Part shown: positions 1 through 11,355 of the stretch, in pieces
Position numbering within the stretch: position 1 is the first letter of the stretch
How the letters are laid out: each line of letters starts with the position of its first letter
Assembly (NCBI GenBank): GCA_001695595.3
Contig: MBPM02000023.1
Span: 744,001-808,000 of the forward strand
DNA length: 64,000 nt
Source: Plasmopara viticola
Lineage: Eukaryota; Oomycota; Peronosporomycetes; Peronosporales; Peronosporaceae
Reading direction: 5' to 3'
Position numbers and translations under genes: made by a program
Notes under the pieces: generated by a model
The model's input: the letters and a program-made list of their open reading frames with translations, nothing else
What the model was told of the DNA's origin: nothing
The model's database searches: none

Positions 1-756
1 ATTCCGGTATTTTCAGTTGATGCAGTACCTCTGCGCCAAGTCGGTATTAACAAAAACTGACAGGTGATGCTATTTGAGGAGATAACAATTGGGGAGTCGA
101 AAAGTTGCGATAAATGCTGAAGGCACTATCGTGAGGAAATTGTTTCAACACCTAACCATAAGACGTCGGTATGCGAAGCCCCTTACTAGGGGTAGACAAC
201 ACCTTGGCGAAGCCCAATGCAAATGAGGAGAGACGGTGATACTGGTTGGCGGAAAGCTGCAAGGATCGCTGACTTGAAAGTAGACCCACCAAATCGGTAT
301 ATAAGATGTGACGTAGATCGGGTAACCCGTGACCTCAAACAGGCGCAATTGGCTACGACTAATTCCAGGAGTAAGAAACCCTTGAAAGACGAAAATCCAA
401 AAATGCCAAATTGTTCAAATATTGCTGAAGCCGGAAAAATGAAAGGCCGAAAGCAAGCTTAGAAACAGCATTTTGTAATCTTTTTATTTCTAGTATAAGA
501 GCTAAAAGGGTCATCCTCTCAGCTAGAATAGGACCCAATCAGGGCTCAGGTTTGCCACCAAAACGTACAGACCAATTATAACAATCATTACTAAGCCGAG
601 CTAGCACGAGTACATTACTTGTTTTGACGACTACTACTGCTTCTTAAGTCGGTACTAGTCAAACATATGCTTACATCGGAATTATTGTTACTCCTTTCCT
701 TTGCAACAAAACTATTGCATCTGCCATCATTATTGTAACACGACAGGAGGACTACT
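1..756. other. 3' flank of the DGAT2-like gene, no gene seen
   Basis: Only short open frames without recognisable composition or motifs occur here. The stretch lies downstream of the minus-strand acyltransferase gene and probably holds its 3' UTR and terminator, but no clear signal could be fixed. Confidence 0.5.
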
Positions 757-759
757 ATC

Positions 760-3177
760 TCAGATAAGGATGAGCTTATAGTCGCTACAGCCAACTTCAT
801 CCTTGTACTTGTCGAACATTTCTCGAAGCACAGCAAAATACTTAGCATGGACCTGGTCGATGTCTTCTTGCGTGGGCAATTTTATGTGCGGCACTTCAAG
901 GGGTTCTCCAACAACAACGGGAACTTTGATTTTGCGCGGAATTGGCAACATACCGCGGCCGTACGGAAAGTGCGGGAACGGAAATGCGAGCTTTTTGACG
1001 AACCAGCGCTGAAGCTGGGGAGATCGAATATTGTCCATTAACTCGCCCTCCTTAAAACTCAGCACAGGCACGAGTGGCACACCGTGCTCAATGGCGAGTC
1101 GGATAAACCCCTTGTGGTGGGTATAGACACGCACCTCATTTTTTGCCGACTGCTGCTGTAGCATCTCGGCTTGGCCGCCAGGTACAACCAACACGCTCTT
1201 CTTCTGCTGCAACGTATGGGCGAATGTCGTTCGGGTAACTTCACGCGAACCGAAAAAGTGGAGCACGTCTCGGGCGAGTGGGACTTGATGCAAAATACTT
1301 GCCGTCAAGATATGCGCGTAAAAACCCGGAAATAATTGCCGCCATTGCGCGGTAAATTGAAGCCACGCAATAGAAATTGGTATGATACCGTGGGGATGGA
1401 AACTTAGCACGTACTGCTTTTCGGGGTCAAGTGGGGCCATACGAATGATTGTTCCACTAAAGTACCTTTTCACCGTATCTACGAAGAAGCTACGACCTGT
1501 AATCCAGCTTAAACGCTCGCGACATCCTGTTTGTTGGGGATTTCCACGGTACGTGAGCTCGTAGATGTAAATGAAGACAGTAAGGAGTAGCACCGCTACA
1601 AATGCATCCATTTCGTAAATATAGTGCTTGTATGTGACTATGGCTGGAAGGCAGGCCGTGATAATTTGGGGCAGCACATACTTCACATGGTATCGATTGA
1701 CTTCTTTCAAAAGACCGTTGTGTGAGTCTTTTAGGTACAAATGGGTCGCGATGGAGCGAGACACCACCATGACAAACTCCACGCCTGTCGCAAATAAGGC
1801 ATAAAAGGCAACACCAGCAGGACTCAAGTTTGTAAATGCGGCAAAGTAGACAATTAGCAGCACATTCGGAATGTACTGAAGGTTGGTCAATGACCCGACA
1901 ACCAGCACACCAAAACACTCGTCGGCAAAGTCGCGCATGCGTTCGTGAATGACTAGAAAGTAGGCGCTCAACGAAGACGGTGCAGTCTCGGCCATCTTTG
2001 TCGATAATATGGTGTTTAGCTCGATTGTTGAACCTTCAGCAGAAAGAGCTTTTGAGCAACTAGTAGGACTTGTTCGTTCTTGCAACTGGCAAGGCTTTTT
2101 GAACACGAGCAAAGACATCATCATTCCAATTTCCGCCGCAACGAACAATAAGCCAGCCACAGCCATTGCACCGACAAACAGTTCTAACTCCACCACGACC
2201 AGTGAAAGCAAATACACTCCTTGGAGCGCCGCCCCAGCACCAAAACACGTCCAGGACGCAATCTGAAACACCACAAAACGTGCTCCACCCATGAAAGGCT
2301 GATAAAAGTTCCAGCCGTCCTTCGTTGACAGCACGCCACCTAGACCGTATGTGTTGAATAGCGCCGTCACGAAGAGCGCCAGCGAGCCCAGTCCTGTCGT
2401 CAATGGATACCCCACACTGCTACCAGATGGATGCGGAAACATTCGTGTGTACTCAGATGCCAGTGCTAGCAATGTCGCACCGACCAGCAACAACATGTTA
2501 TTGTAATTGTTAAGTTGCACCACAAACCGGTCTTTTCGACGCTGTTGATTGCGATCCCGACGCTTATCCAGCGTCAGCACAGACGAGATGATAAGCACTT
2601 CAGCAATAAATGCCGCCACAGCCTGTACGGAACGACTTCCAGGGTGGCAGAACGGCGTATCGCGCTCGCTAGTGGAGCCGAAGCAGATAAGCTGCAAGGC
2701 CACAAACAGCCCGTAGAGCGCCCACCCAAAGCTCTGATAGATAGCAAACATGTGATTGCGATAGTATCTCCTTGAGAGCTTTGTAAAGATCGACGATGCG
2801 GGCGAGTCGGGCGTCGGTGGTGGTACGGATTTTGCAAACCGTAACATTCCCGTAGGAGCGTGCACAATAAACATTGGGAACCACGCGGCCATGCCGGTGG
2901 CGGGTACAGAAAGTTGCAACGCATACTGCGCAACAGCGTGAATGTCGCCTCGCAGCACGTCGGCTAGCAAAAATGCAGGGTGATGGTGCGTGAGTTCCGC
3001 GAGTACGAATAGCGTAAAGGCGGAGAAGGAGGTGATGGTCATTGCGAGCAGAAACACTCCACTCGCACTCATGTGTTCCACCCGAACGGCAGCAAGGACT
3101 TCATCTTCGTCTTCGGGCTCCATGATTAATTGTGGCAGCTGCTTGGGTTTGCGGCATCTAAGCTGCCGCGCCTCCAT
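760..3177 (-). CDS. Multi-span membrane protein fused to a DGAT2-type acyltransferase
   Basis: The 805-aa product probably transfers an acyl group from acyl-CoA to a glyceride, as diacylglycerol acyltransferase 2 enzymes do at the ER and lipid droplets. The C-terminal third carries the family signatures: FHPHGI with HPHG at residues 594-597, PGGQAEM at about 666-672, HHKGFIRLAIEHGVPLVPV at about 687-705, and YGRGMLPIP followed by VVVGEPLEVP near 739-762. Ordinary DGAT2 proteins have about 330-390 residues with one or two N-terminal membrane spans. Here about 550 residues precede the catalytic part, with roughly ten hydrophobic segments (about 38-62, 141-166, 186-202, 224-242, 262-280, 299-350, 430-475, 500-543). 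I do not recognise that region as a named family. The first ATG (3177) is used; a second in-frame ATG at 3123 (MEPEDEDE) is possible. The frame is intact and intronless. DGAT versus MGAT or wax-synthase specificity cannot be decided from sequence. Confidence 0.85.
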   Translation of the reverse strand: MEARQLRCRKPKQLPQLIMEPEDEDEVLAAVRVEHMSASGVFLLAMTITSFSAFTLFVLAELTHHHPAFLLADVLRGDIHAVAQYALQLSVPATGMAAWFPMFIVHAPTGMLRFAKSVPPPTPDSPASSIFTKLSRRYYRNHMFAIYQSFGWALYGLFVALQLICFGSTSERDTPFCHPGSRSVQAVAAFIAEVLIISSVLTLDKRRDRNQQRRKDRFVVQLNNYNNMLLLVGATLLALASEYTRMFPHPSGSSVGYPLTTGLGSLALFVTALFNTYGLGGVLSTKDGWNFYQPFMGGARFVVFQIASWTCFGAGAALQGVYLLSLVVVELELFVGAMAVAGLLFVAAEIGMMMSLLVFKKPCQLQERTSPTSCSKALSAEGSTIELNTILSTKMAETAPSSLSAYFLVIHERMRDFADECFGVLVVGSLTNLQYIPNVLLIVYFAAFTNLSPAGVAFYALFATGVEFVMVVSRSIATHLYLKDSHNGLLKEVNRYHVKYVLPQIITACLPAIVTYKHYIYEMDAFVAVLLLTVFIYIYELTYRGNPQQTGCRERLSWITGRSFFVDTVKRYFSGTIIRMAPLDPEKQYVLSFHPHGIIPISIAWLQFTAQWRQLFPGFYAHILTASILHQVPLARDVLHFFGSREVTRTTFAHTLQQKKSVLVVPGGQAEMLQQQSAKNEVRVYTHHKGFIRLAIEHGVPLVPVLSFKEGELMDNIRSPQLQRWFVKKLAFPFPHFPYGRGMLPIPRKIKVPVVVGEPLEVPHIKLPTQEDIDQVHAKYFAVLREMFDKYKDEVGCSDYKLILI

Positions 3178-6100
3178 CGATATAAAATTTACTTTGGCAC
3201 TGGGCTGCGATTTGATATGTGATACTTTGCGGTGCTCGTGGGTTGGATGTTAGGTGTGTGCGTAATCACGGTCGCAGAAAGCAACGGCTAACCTCAATTT
3301 GCACGACACGGATAAAGAGAACAACAATAAGCCTTGCGGCCAAAAGCGCGTGGGTGGCACTCCGACCTTCGGTTCACCCATGCTTGACAGCCACGACAAA
3401 AAACGGTGAGACGAATTCGTCTTGTTGCACGAGCAGCAACAATTTTACGTGTACTATAGTTTACATCATCTTTTTCTGAGGTTACTCTAGATGTTCTCGA
3501 AGGAAGAGCAGACAACAAGCTCGCTTCGTCCGCTAGGTACAGAGAAAATTTAGTTTTCACGTACAAGTAAAGTGCTACTTTTACTCTTGCGTGAGCTTCC
3601 GCCGCTTCACAGGTTCTTCAAAAGCATGATTGATAATGAATGACCTATTAGCGACTGCGCAAGTAGCGCCCTGATTACTAGAGAAGTTTCCCTGAATTGT
3701 TAATCGTCACTATTCGGACGATGACATGACTGCTGCTTCGCTTGGTAACGCAAGAGAACTTGCCTAAGTTTAGTCAAATCGGTGAGAAGTGCCATTACCG
3801 GGTTGGGTTGAGTAGAACAGCTCTGGCAACGCCTGGAAGACGGAGCTGATTAGCACTATCTCTTACTTCAATCACACTCTGAATAGGACGGCTGTTACTT
3901 AACAAGAGCATCCATTTCAAATATATCCGCATGTCAATTTCGTAGTCAGGAACAGCAGCGCTAAAAATGTTCCCTTCTTTATTCACGCCATGCAACAAAG
4001 CTTTTTTTTCAGCAAGCACAGCACCAATGTTGTGTGAATATAAAAAAATCATCGATTGGTTTTAGCTGGTTGCATTACTGTTCGCGTTGCTGTTCGGCCA
4101 CTTTTAGCGCCAATGCTTTCTGATCTGAATGCTTGAACCATAGTTAGGTGTCCAGTAGCAAGTGGAGCCGCGTCTACCAGATCCACCTGACTGTTCAAGT
4201 CTTACAAAAGCTCCCTGTATTGCTTAACTTTTACACGCTTGATATTTTATCGCTTGGTCTGCGTCATAGTTTTGCTCAAAACACTCGCAGCCTCCAAGTG
4301 TTCCGCCATAATATGAACTCTGTGCAGCCAGGCTGTAACTCCTTTTTGATAAACTCATCATCGTTGAGTTTTCACGGCGTCCGCATCTATTTATACGCGA
4401 TGTCGATCTTTCCTATCAATAGGTCCTCCACACTATCGTAATCCATTAGAACGCGCCGTCTTTCCTCGCCAAGCACAGCGTCAATGCATTAGGGTCGATC
4501 TATAATTGTTGAGTTAATTGCTTCTCTGTTCTTCACGGGCTTTAATTGGAGAATTTGCAGAGAGCAGCAGATTTCTCAAGTAGACGATGTTATTTATAAA
4601 AAGACAAGTTTCTCAATACTGAATTCCTTATAAAGTAAATGCCCTCACCAAAAAATGTATTTTAGTGACCGAATGCTTCATAAATCCCTTAGTGAATGTC
4701 AGCAAAAAATACACACGCGAAATGTTGGCCAAAGCATGATGTAATATAGAAGTCGATAAAATAGTTATATCGCTTTTGTTTAAGGTCCACCCCTAGATGA
4801 AATAGTACCTAGGGATCAAATTAGCATGTGAAAAATGAAGCTGAAAAAACCGTGCATTTTCCGCTAAGAACCTACTTTATGTACCAGCCATTGCTCGTTA
4901 GTATCTTGCTTTGCCTTTTGCGTGATAAAATAGCACGTTGAAGTACAAGCGTTTTTTTTGTATATCTTTTCATTATAGCAATGACACAGCTTTGGCACAA
5001 ACACATTCTAAAACGATCATGACGAGATCATCAGGTGCACTAGTAGAACACTATCGAAAATTTAGATTTGTTAAGGCTGTTGCATAAAGCCAAGTGAACT
5101 GGAGCTCATGTTGAGGTATTTCAAGATATATATTTTTGCGTCACAAATTTCAGCTGAAGAAGACTGGTGGCATCACATGAAACAATCGTCAAAACGGAAG
5201 TTTGTCGAGCCTAAAAGAGCCTATTCACTCGATCTTTATTGCTCAAAGCAGCTCCTCCTGCGTATTCCCAATATATATCGTCGCTCGTCAACAAGAACAA
5301 GAGTATCTACTAAAATTGGTACTGTATTGTCGTTACGACCCTAGAAATTCTTAGAAGGAATGCGACAGTTTCTGTTGCGTGGAAAAGTTGCGCTCAGAAT
5401 TTTCTGCAATGCGTCTTGTAGCTTATGCCAAATACACCACACTCGACAATACAATCCTAATCTCGGGTTGACTACTTCTTCCTCCAATTAAAAAGCTGAG
5501 TAACAACTACCAACTAATTTGCCTCCGACCAGTGTAAATTGCTTAGCACCATCACGCCTGAAAGCGCCCTCTTTTAGCACTCGTAAGTCCACTTATCACA
5601 CAAGCAAAATGATGGTCAAATAAATCGGGGTTTGCGCGTGTTCTCTTCGTCCTGATTTTATTCAAAGTATTGCACACTTCAAATGTCTTGCAAGAAATCC
5701 ACAGACTTCCTTATGTTACTTATAGACATGGCATTTTGCAGCGCGCATGCTAGAAGTCTTTGTGATATTACTGCGTCCTCGCTCTGAAGTGTCATCAACC
5801 TTTTCCATGTCGTGTCGTACATCTCAGTGAGCACCACATCAAAAGGCTAGTCAATTTTGCTTCGCAAATAATTAAAGCATTTGTTTCTTATGGACTGGTG
5901 AAGTAAGGGACAATATGATACGTGTGGCTTTAAGCTGCCTGGAGTGTGAGTTAATTGTATTCAGGTAGGGGTTTCCAAGGCGCTACCCTTCTGACGCATG
6001 TGAATCGAAGAATATTTCGCTTAGTGGGAACATGATAGCTCTTTGCTTGTAGCAGCAAATTTTTAAAGAAAGTGTGAGTTTACGTCTTCAATTTTTGCTC

Positions 6101-8774
6101 TGTACTTAATACGACTCGTAGAAAGCTTCCTACATGACTCTGAGAGTAAAAAGCAGTAAATGTAATCCTTGTAATTCCAAATGTGAGAATTCAGGTTCAT
6201 CGATTCGCATTCCCTATCTAGCACAATAATTTTCAGTAGTTTGCAATTACTGCATATTTGTTGTTAGCTCCAGACTTAATAACTGCTTTTTGTTGTTGTT
6301 CGGAAATCACGTAGTTGTATTGCACAATATGGTACTATGTTAGTAAGTGGACCCCGTGAAGATTCTGGAGATCCTAGAGTCCTACCGAGCCAAACTGAAC
6401 GAGTCTAAGCGAAGTGCACAAATACACCGCGTGCGTCGGTCATTTTCTGTTTAAAGTTGGCAATACTCGAACCTTATTGTCGACTACGAAACGCCAGCCT
6501 TGAGATACTGGAGGTGCCTCAGGACCCATATGACCTAAATATTTATGAAAGGGAAATATGTGCGATGAGGCCCTCCATTCATGAGCCAAGAAGCTTTCGG
6601 TGGTTGGGTTTGTGCGGTTTGAGTATATAAGAGCTGTGCACCCTTCAATGGAAGTAGACTGAGATACCCTCGATTATTACTAACTCTTTGAAGCACAGAT
6701 ACTTCATTTAAACTACGGGAGAGAGTCAAGCATCATTTTCCTCCCACAATATAGTATAAGCCCATTTTAAAGGAAACAGCTAGCAAATTCAGAGAAACTC
6801 GAGGTCGTCGACATTACTGATCGCTTGCTCCTGTAACATTCGCCAGACAATTGGTCACGCATCTCACCGTTAATGCTGGAGCATCATCGTTCTACACCTT
6901 TCATTGACAAAAAAGTGCACGCGCCACCACTACGTGAAGTGCATTCACACGCTACGCCGTCGTCAGAGTCAAACCTAGAATATTGTGAAATGCGGCTTTA
7001 TCGTTACTCTGAGACCTCATCGGGTTAAAAGTGCTCTATGGCAAGATTGCTTTGACACTGTCGACGCGTTATCAGCAGCGTCTTTGACTACGTTTCTCGC
7101 TACTAGAACAGAAAGCACTAGATCTATGAGCAAACTTCATGTAAAGGTTCCTCGTGACTGCTGAAGAAAAGGGCTCGTGGAAGCAGAAGGCTGCAGACCG
7201 TAGATTGCAGAATGAAAATATTTTTGTGCCAGATACTCTAATAACAGTGTCTTGTTGTTCTTGGATGCATCATGTGTCGCGAGTACTACGGAAGCGATAC
7301 GCAGACCGGCATCGAATCTATGCTTTTTAGCTACTAACTAAGCACGGTGGTATGCGTGAAGAGTTCAGGATGGACTTATCTTTAGCTCTTTGGAATGTGC
7401 GCACCTTACGTTGCCGAGACTCTTTCCTCAATGACATAGCCATTCAAACTCACAGGTGGTCCCTCGAGCGTTAATTCATCGGCAAACTATAGCTTCAACA
7501 TTGAAAGTCGGCTTGTCGATCACGAAGTCGTACTTTATCCACGGATTTAGGACCAAGCAAGAATTAGTTCACTGTGACCGGGTCCCGTGTTCTTGTATTT
7601 TATCAAAGCTACTAATTTCGAGCTTTGGCTAAGTGGGCGCAGGCGATTCGTTAAAAAATGGGCACAAAGTGCGTGGATGCACGATGAAAACACTGACCAC
7701 TTGGAAGCACGTGGTGTGCGACGCACAATATTTTGCGATTGTGTGGCTCATGTGACCGAAGCGTAAAGTGTTATTTCTAAAGTAACGGTAAATGAGTCGA
7801 CTTTATCTCAGTAAAGCTCGGACTTTGATAAGAAGAGTTACCAGCGTCGTTCCCTCGGAAGACATGTACTGAGTGCCGCAGCTTCGAGCTCTCTGGGTCT
7901 TTCTGGATGATTCTCGAGCCTTGAATAGGATTTACGTTGCTCCGCGAGCAAGTTGCTTGACTTGCGCCCTCCAGTATTTATAGTTGTATATGATTTGGCG
8001 TCAGCAATTCCGCGTACGTTTGACCCGGATAATAACACAACACGATTTAAGTAAGCGCGCATAGAACATGGGTGTGGTCGTTATCATTTGAAATTGCCAA
8101 GCGTATGCGCTGAGTCTCTGTTGGCTATGACGTTAAAGCTTAATATTGCGCGATCGATGTGCAGTATTGTGTACAGCAGTAACTGCGTTTGAATAAGGTT
8201 GATCAAATTCTAATAAAGAAAGCTCCACGTATAAAATTGGCCTGTTTATCTTTTATATATACCTACTCTCATTTCTTTTTGTCAAAAGACAGTTGGTCTG
8301 ATCGACACAAAGTCTTTGGCTTGCCAACGCTTTCTAGGAAAGCGGATAAGCCGCTCGTCTGAACACCATCTATCATTCTTAGAACCGCAGTGGAGTAGCG
8401 TTAGCAAAACGCATGGGTTGACTTGTCCATTCTTGTAGATCGGCGTGTAGCCTAATACGTCATGATCGAAATGTTTTAGTGAAACCTATACAATTACGAG
8501 AATGTCCTATGAAGGCCTTTGCGCAACTGCAAGCAAATTGAAGTATACGTCTTGAAAGACGCAATCTGCTGGATCTGTCTGGCCCTCGGACATCTCAAGT
8601 ACCACAAAATACTTACATAAATGTGCCTAGTTATGGGAGGGGTCATAAAGCGAGGCGATTGACTGGAGAAGTCCATAATGTCGATCGAGGAACAGCGCTA
8701 CATTTTGATGCCGTTGGCCGTTCCTTAAAAGCCAGTTCTCTCATTTCGACAACAAATTTCATAATATATGTGTT

Positions 8775-8792
8775 GCCGGTCATATGACCGGC
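8775..8792. repeat. 18-bp perfect palindrome
   Basis: The sequence gccggtcatatgaccggc equals its own reverse complement. It lies in a gene-free stretch and has no assigned role. Confidence 0.8.
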
Positions 8793-9317
8793 TTACTCCA
8801 AAACCCTTGCCAATGAGACACGAATAGCGCAATGACACCGATAAGCTTGCTAACTTGCGACCGCAGTGCCTATATCTCACGTTTGCACAAATGTGCAAAC
8901 CCACTTGTACATTCGGGACGACCAATAGAAGGTGCTTACCAGGACATATGTCCTTTCTCGACCGAGATGACTGCCATGCAGTATATTGTGAGCCTTATGG
9001 AGGGTGCAAAGGTATAATTTTCATCCAGAGTAGCTACTATACGTGGCAGGCGACTTCGGTCAGTGCTGTAATACTGCAGCCCGGCTCCTATTGAATCTAA
9101 TGCAGCTTCGCGCTTATCTGTGCAATATTTGTCCGAGCGATCAAGTTATAGCACAAGCCAGCTCATTGTTTGGACAACGCAATAACGTACCAGTCATAGC
9201 AATTTGCTTTTCTGGCCTATCCTTCGCCGTGTAATATTATTTTGTATAAAATAGAAGCTACCTGGTGCGAGATTGTGGCGCGATTAGTCTGTTTAAACCA
9301 TTACTGCATTTAAACCT

Positions 9318-9423
9318 GGCAGGTACATTAAGAACTTGGCGAAAGTTGCTTACAATGAGGTTATTCTCGTGGCAGGTACATTAAGAACTTGGCGAAAGTT
9401 GCTTACAATGAGGTTATTCTTGT
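9318..9423. repeat. Tandem duplication of a 53-bp unit
   Basis: Two head-to-tail copies of a 53-bp unit beginning ggcaggtacattaag, at 9318-9370 and 9371-9423. They differ only by one c/t change near their ends, which points to a recent local duplication. Confidence 0.9.
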
Positions 9424-11355
9424 GGACTGCATATCTCTTCTTAGGTGGTAAGTCTGAACGCGTTTGTTGCGATCGTGTTTCTTTGTCCAAAGAGATTATA
9501 AAGTCAGAGTGTTCAATCTCAAATGTCCTCTACCTGGGCTAAACTATCGACTGCATAAGCCTCTTCAAGCTCTATCAAAAACATTTTTGTTCAGTTCAAA
9601 CGGGTAATTCACTGAAGAAGTGTATTTCCTTTATGAGGAGGGTACATAGTCGAGCGATAACATAATTTCTATCATGTCTTCCTCAGATCTTCTACGTACA
9701 GCCATTACGCTCAATAAGTGCCACGCGCCGCCATCTTTTCTTTGACGAGATTTACAATCCGTACGACACCCTTTGTGTGTATCGACTCAGCCGCGCATTT
9801 CTCTCGATACCAATGCGAACCATGATCTATCTACACAGCTATAGCATCACCATTTAACAGGTGGAACATACAAACCACCAAACAATGCTAATGGAGAAGC
9901 AGCAACGAGCATTGTCCAGCGGTCAATAAGATGAAATGAGTGATGTCAAGCTAAGGCAGTAAGGGCGACTGCGCGTTCAGTGGTACGTAGAAGACCTAAC
10001 AGTAGAAAGCTCTTCTCTCCGAAGGTCCTCATCTTCATCGCACGCGATTTTGGCTTGGTAGACCTCCGCATTACGCGCTGGCGTCATCAATCCAGACTTA
10101 TCTGTTGAATTAGCTCCAGAAAACGTTGTAGAACATGCTTCCAGCCGCGCACTGATTCCGTCGTGTTCTTGTGCAACCAAATGGTAAGCCCCTTTTGACT
10201 TAAACAAGATTATTTCTTTTAATGCCCTGAGGAAAAAGAAGCATACTGCTTCGTCCTCACAGAGGATCACTCCCACCGACTCAAGTTGAATTGATTACAA
10301 GTGCTACCAAGTGCAGCTGGACTTTTGTTGATACCTATTTTAGAAAGGCTAAATGTATTTCTTGAAACGTCTCTGTATGCAAGCCGATTTTGCAATCGTT
10401 GAAAGGTCTGTCGTGCACCAGAAGCACAATTTTTTTTGGCTCCTTGTAACGGCAAGCACGCTTTTTTTAATTTTGGCTTTTAGTGACGGCTCTGCTTTGT
10501 CTCAATGGTGAGCCCTCATTGTTTTAGTACAAAAATAGTGAAGGATAAAATTAGCGCGTGAACAGCACACTGCTTCTTGAACTAATATAGAGCTATGAAA
10601 CACGCTAGATCATACAACTATGAAAAATACTAACAATATCATCAATAATGACGCTCACCACAGCTTTCGCGAAGCGTAAGCAATATCTCAATATTATGCT
10701 CGCTATTTCAGCGTAAGGACCTTAATGGCTGCTCAATGTATTGGTGTAATGAACGCTGTTAGTAGCTCTAGATCATACCGGGAAATTTTAAGAGCATGAC
10801 GCAAGACATCAATCACGAGCACTTGAGGAATGCACGACTTGCGCACGTGGTGCGCGTCAAAAAGTCGTAGCTCTGCCATTCCAAGCTCAGACAGTCCAAC
10901 TCGTGTAATAAGTTGTCTAAATTATAGCGATTTTGGGACGCACTCTCCGTCCGTCTTCGCCTTCGACCGCCTCGATTTTTTTCGTCATACCGACTTCGCC
11001 TCGACTAAACGGTTTTCCCAGCTCTTAGCTGCTTAATTAGCGCTCTGCACTCTGTGCTTACGCCTTTCGCTCTACCAGGGTAGCTTTAATTCTTCGGTTT
11101 TTGATTCTAAGTACACATGCAGCGTAGACTCTATTTAGTCTCAGCCTTTAGCTATCTAAGCGCTTTTCTAAGTAAGCTCCTTAAAAAGAGAAAAAAGGAG
11201 CTAGACAGTCTATACTAAAAACTCCATACTAAAAAGAAAAAGAAAGAATTTGCAAAGATCGTGCCAAGAATCCATACAAACACAACAACAACAAAAAGGA
11301 AACAAGTTCATACAAAAACTCCATACAATAAAAAGAAAGAAGAAGGAAAATTAAA

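Larger units (their letters stand above)
3178..11330. other. About 8 kb without a supportable gene
   Basis: AT-rich sequence with only short open frames (under about 100 codons), none with convincing motifs or codon bias. The start is the upstream flank of the DGAT2-like gene. A palindrome and a 53-bp tandem duplication are listed separately. Ancient transposon debris is likely but was not recognised. Confidence 0.5.

Noticed and set aside
217..462. 81-codon open frame at the window start
   Set aside because: No motif, no support for codon bias, and an overlapping frame of similar length on the other strand.
1490..1918. 142-codon minus-strand frame inside the DGAT2-like gene
   Set aside because: It is an alternative frame of the acyltransferase CDS; composition is not that of a separate protein.
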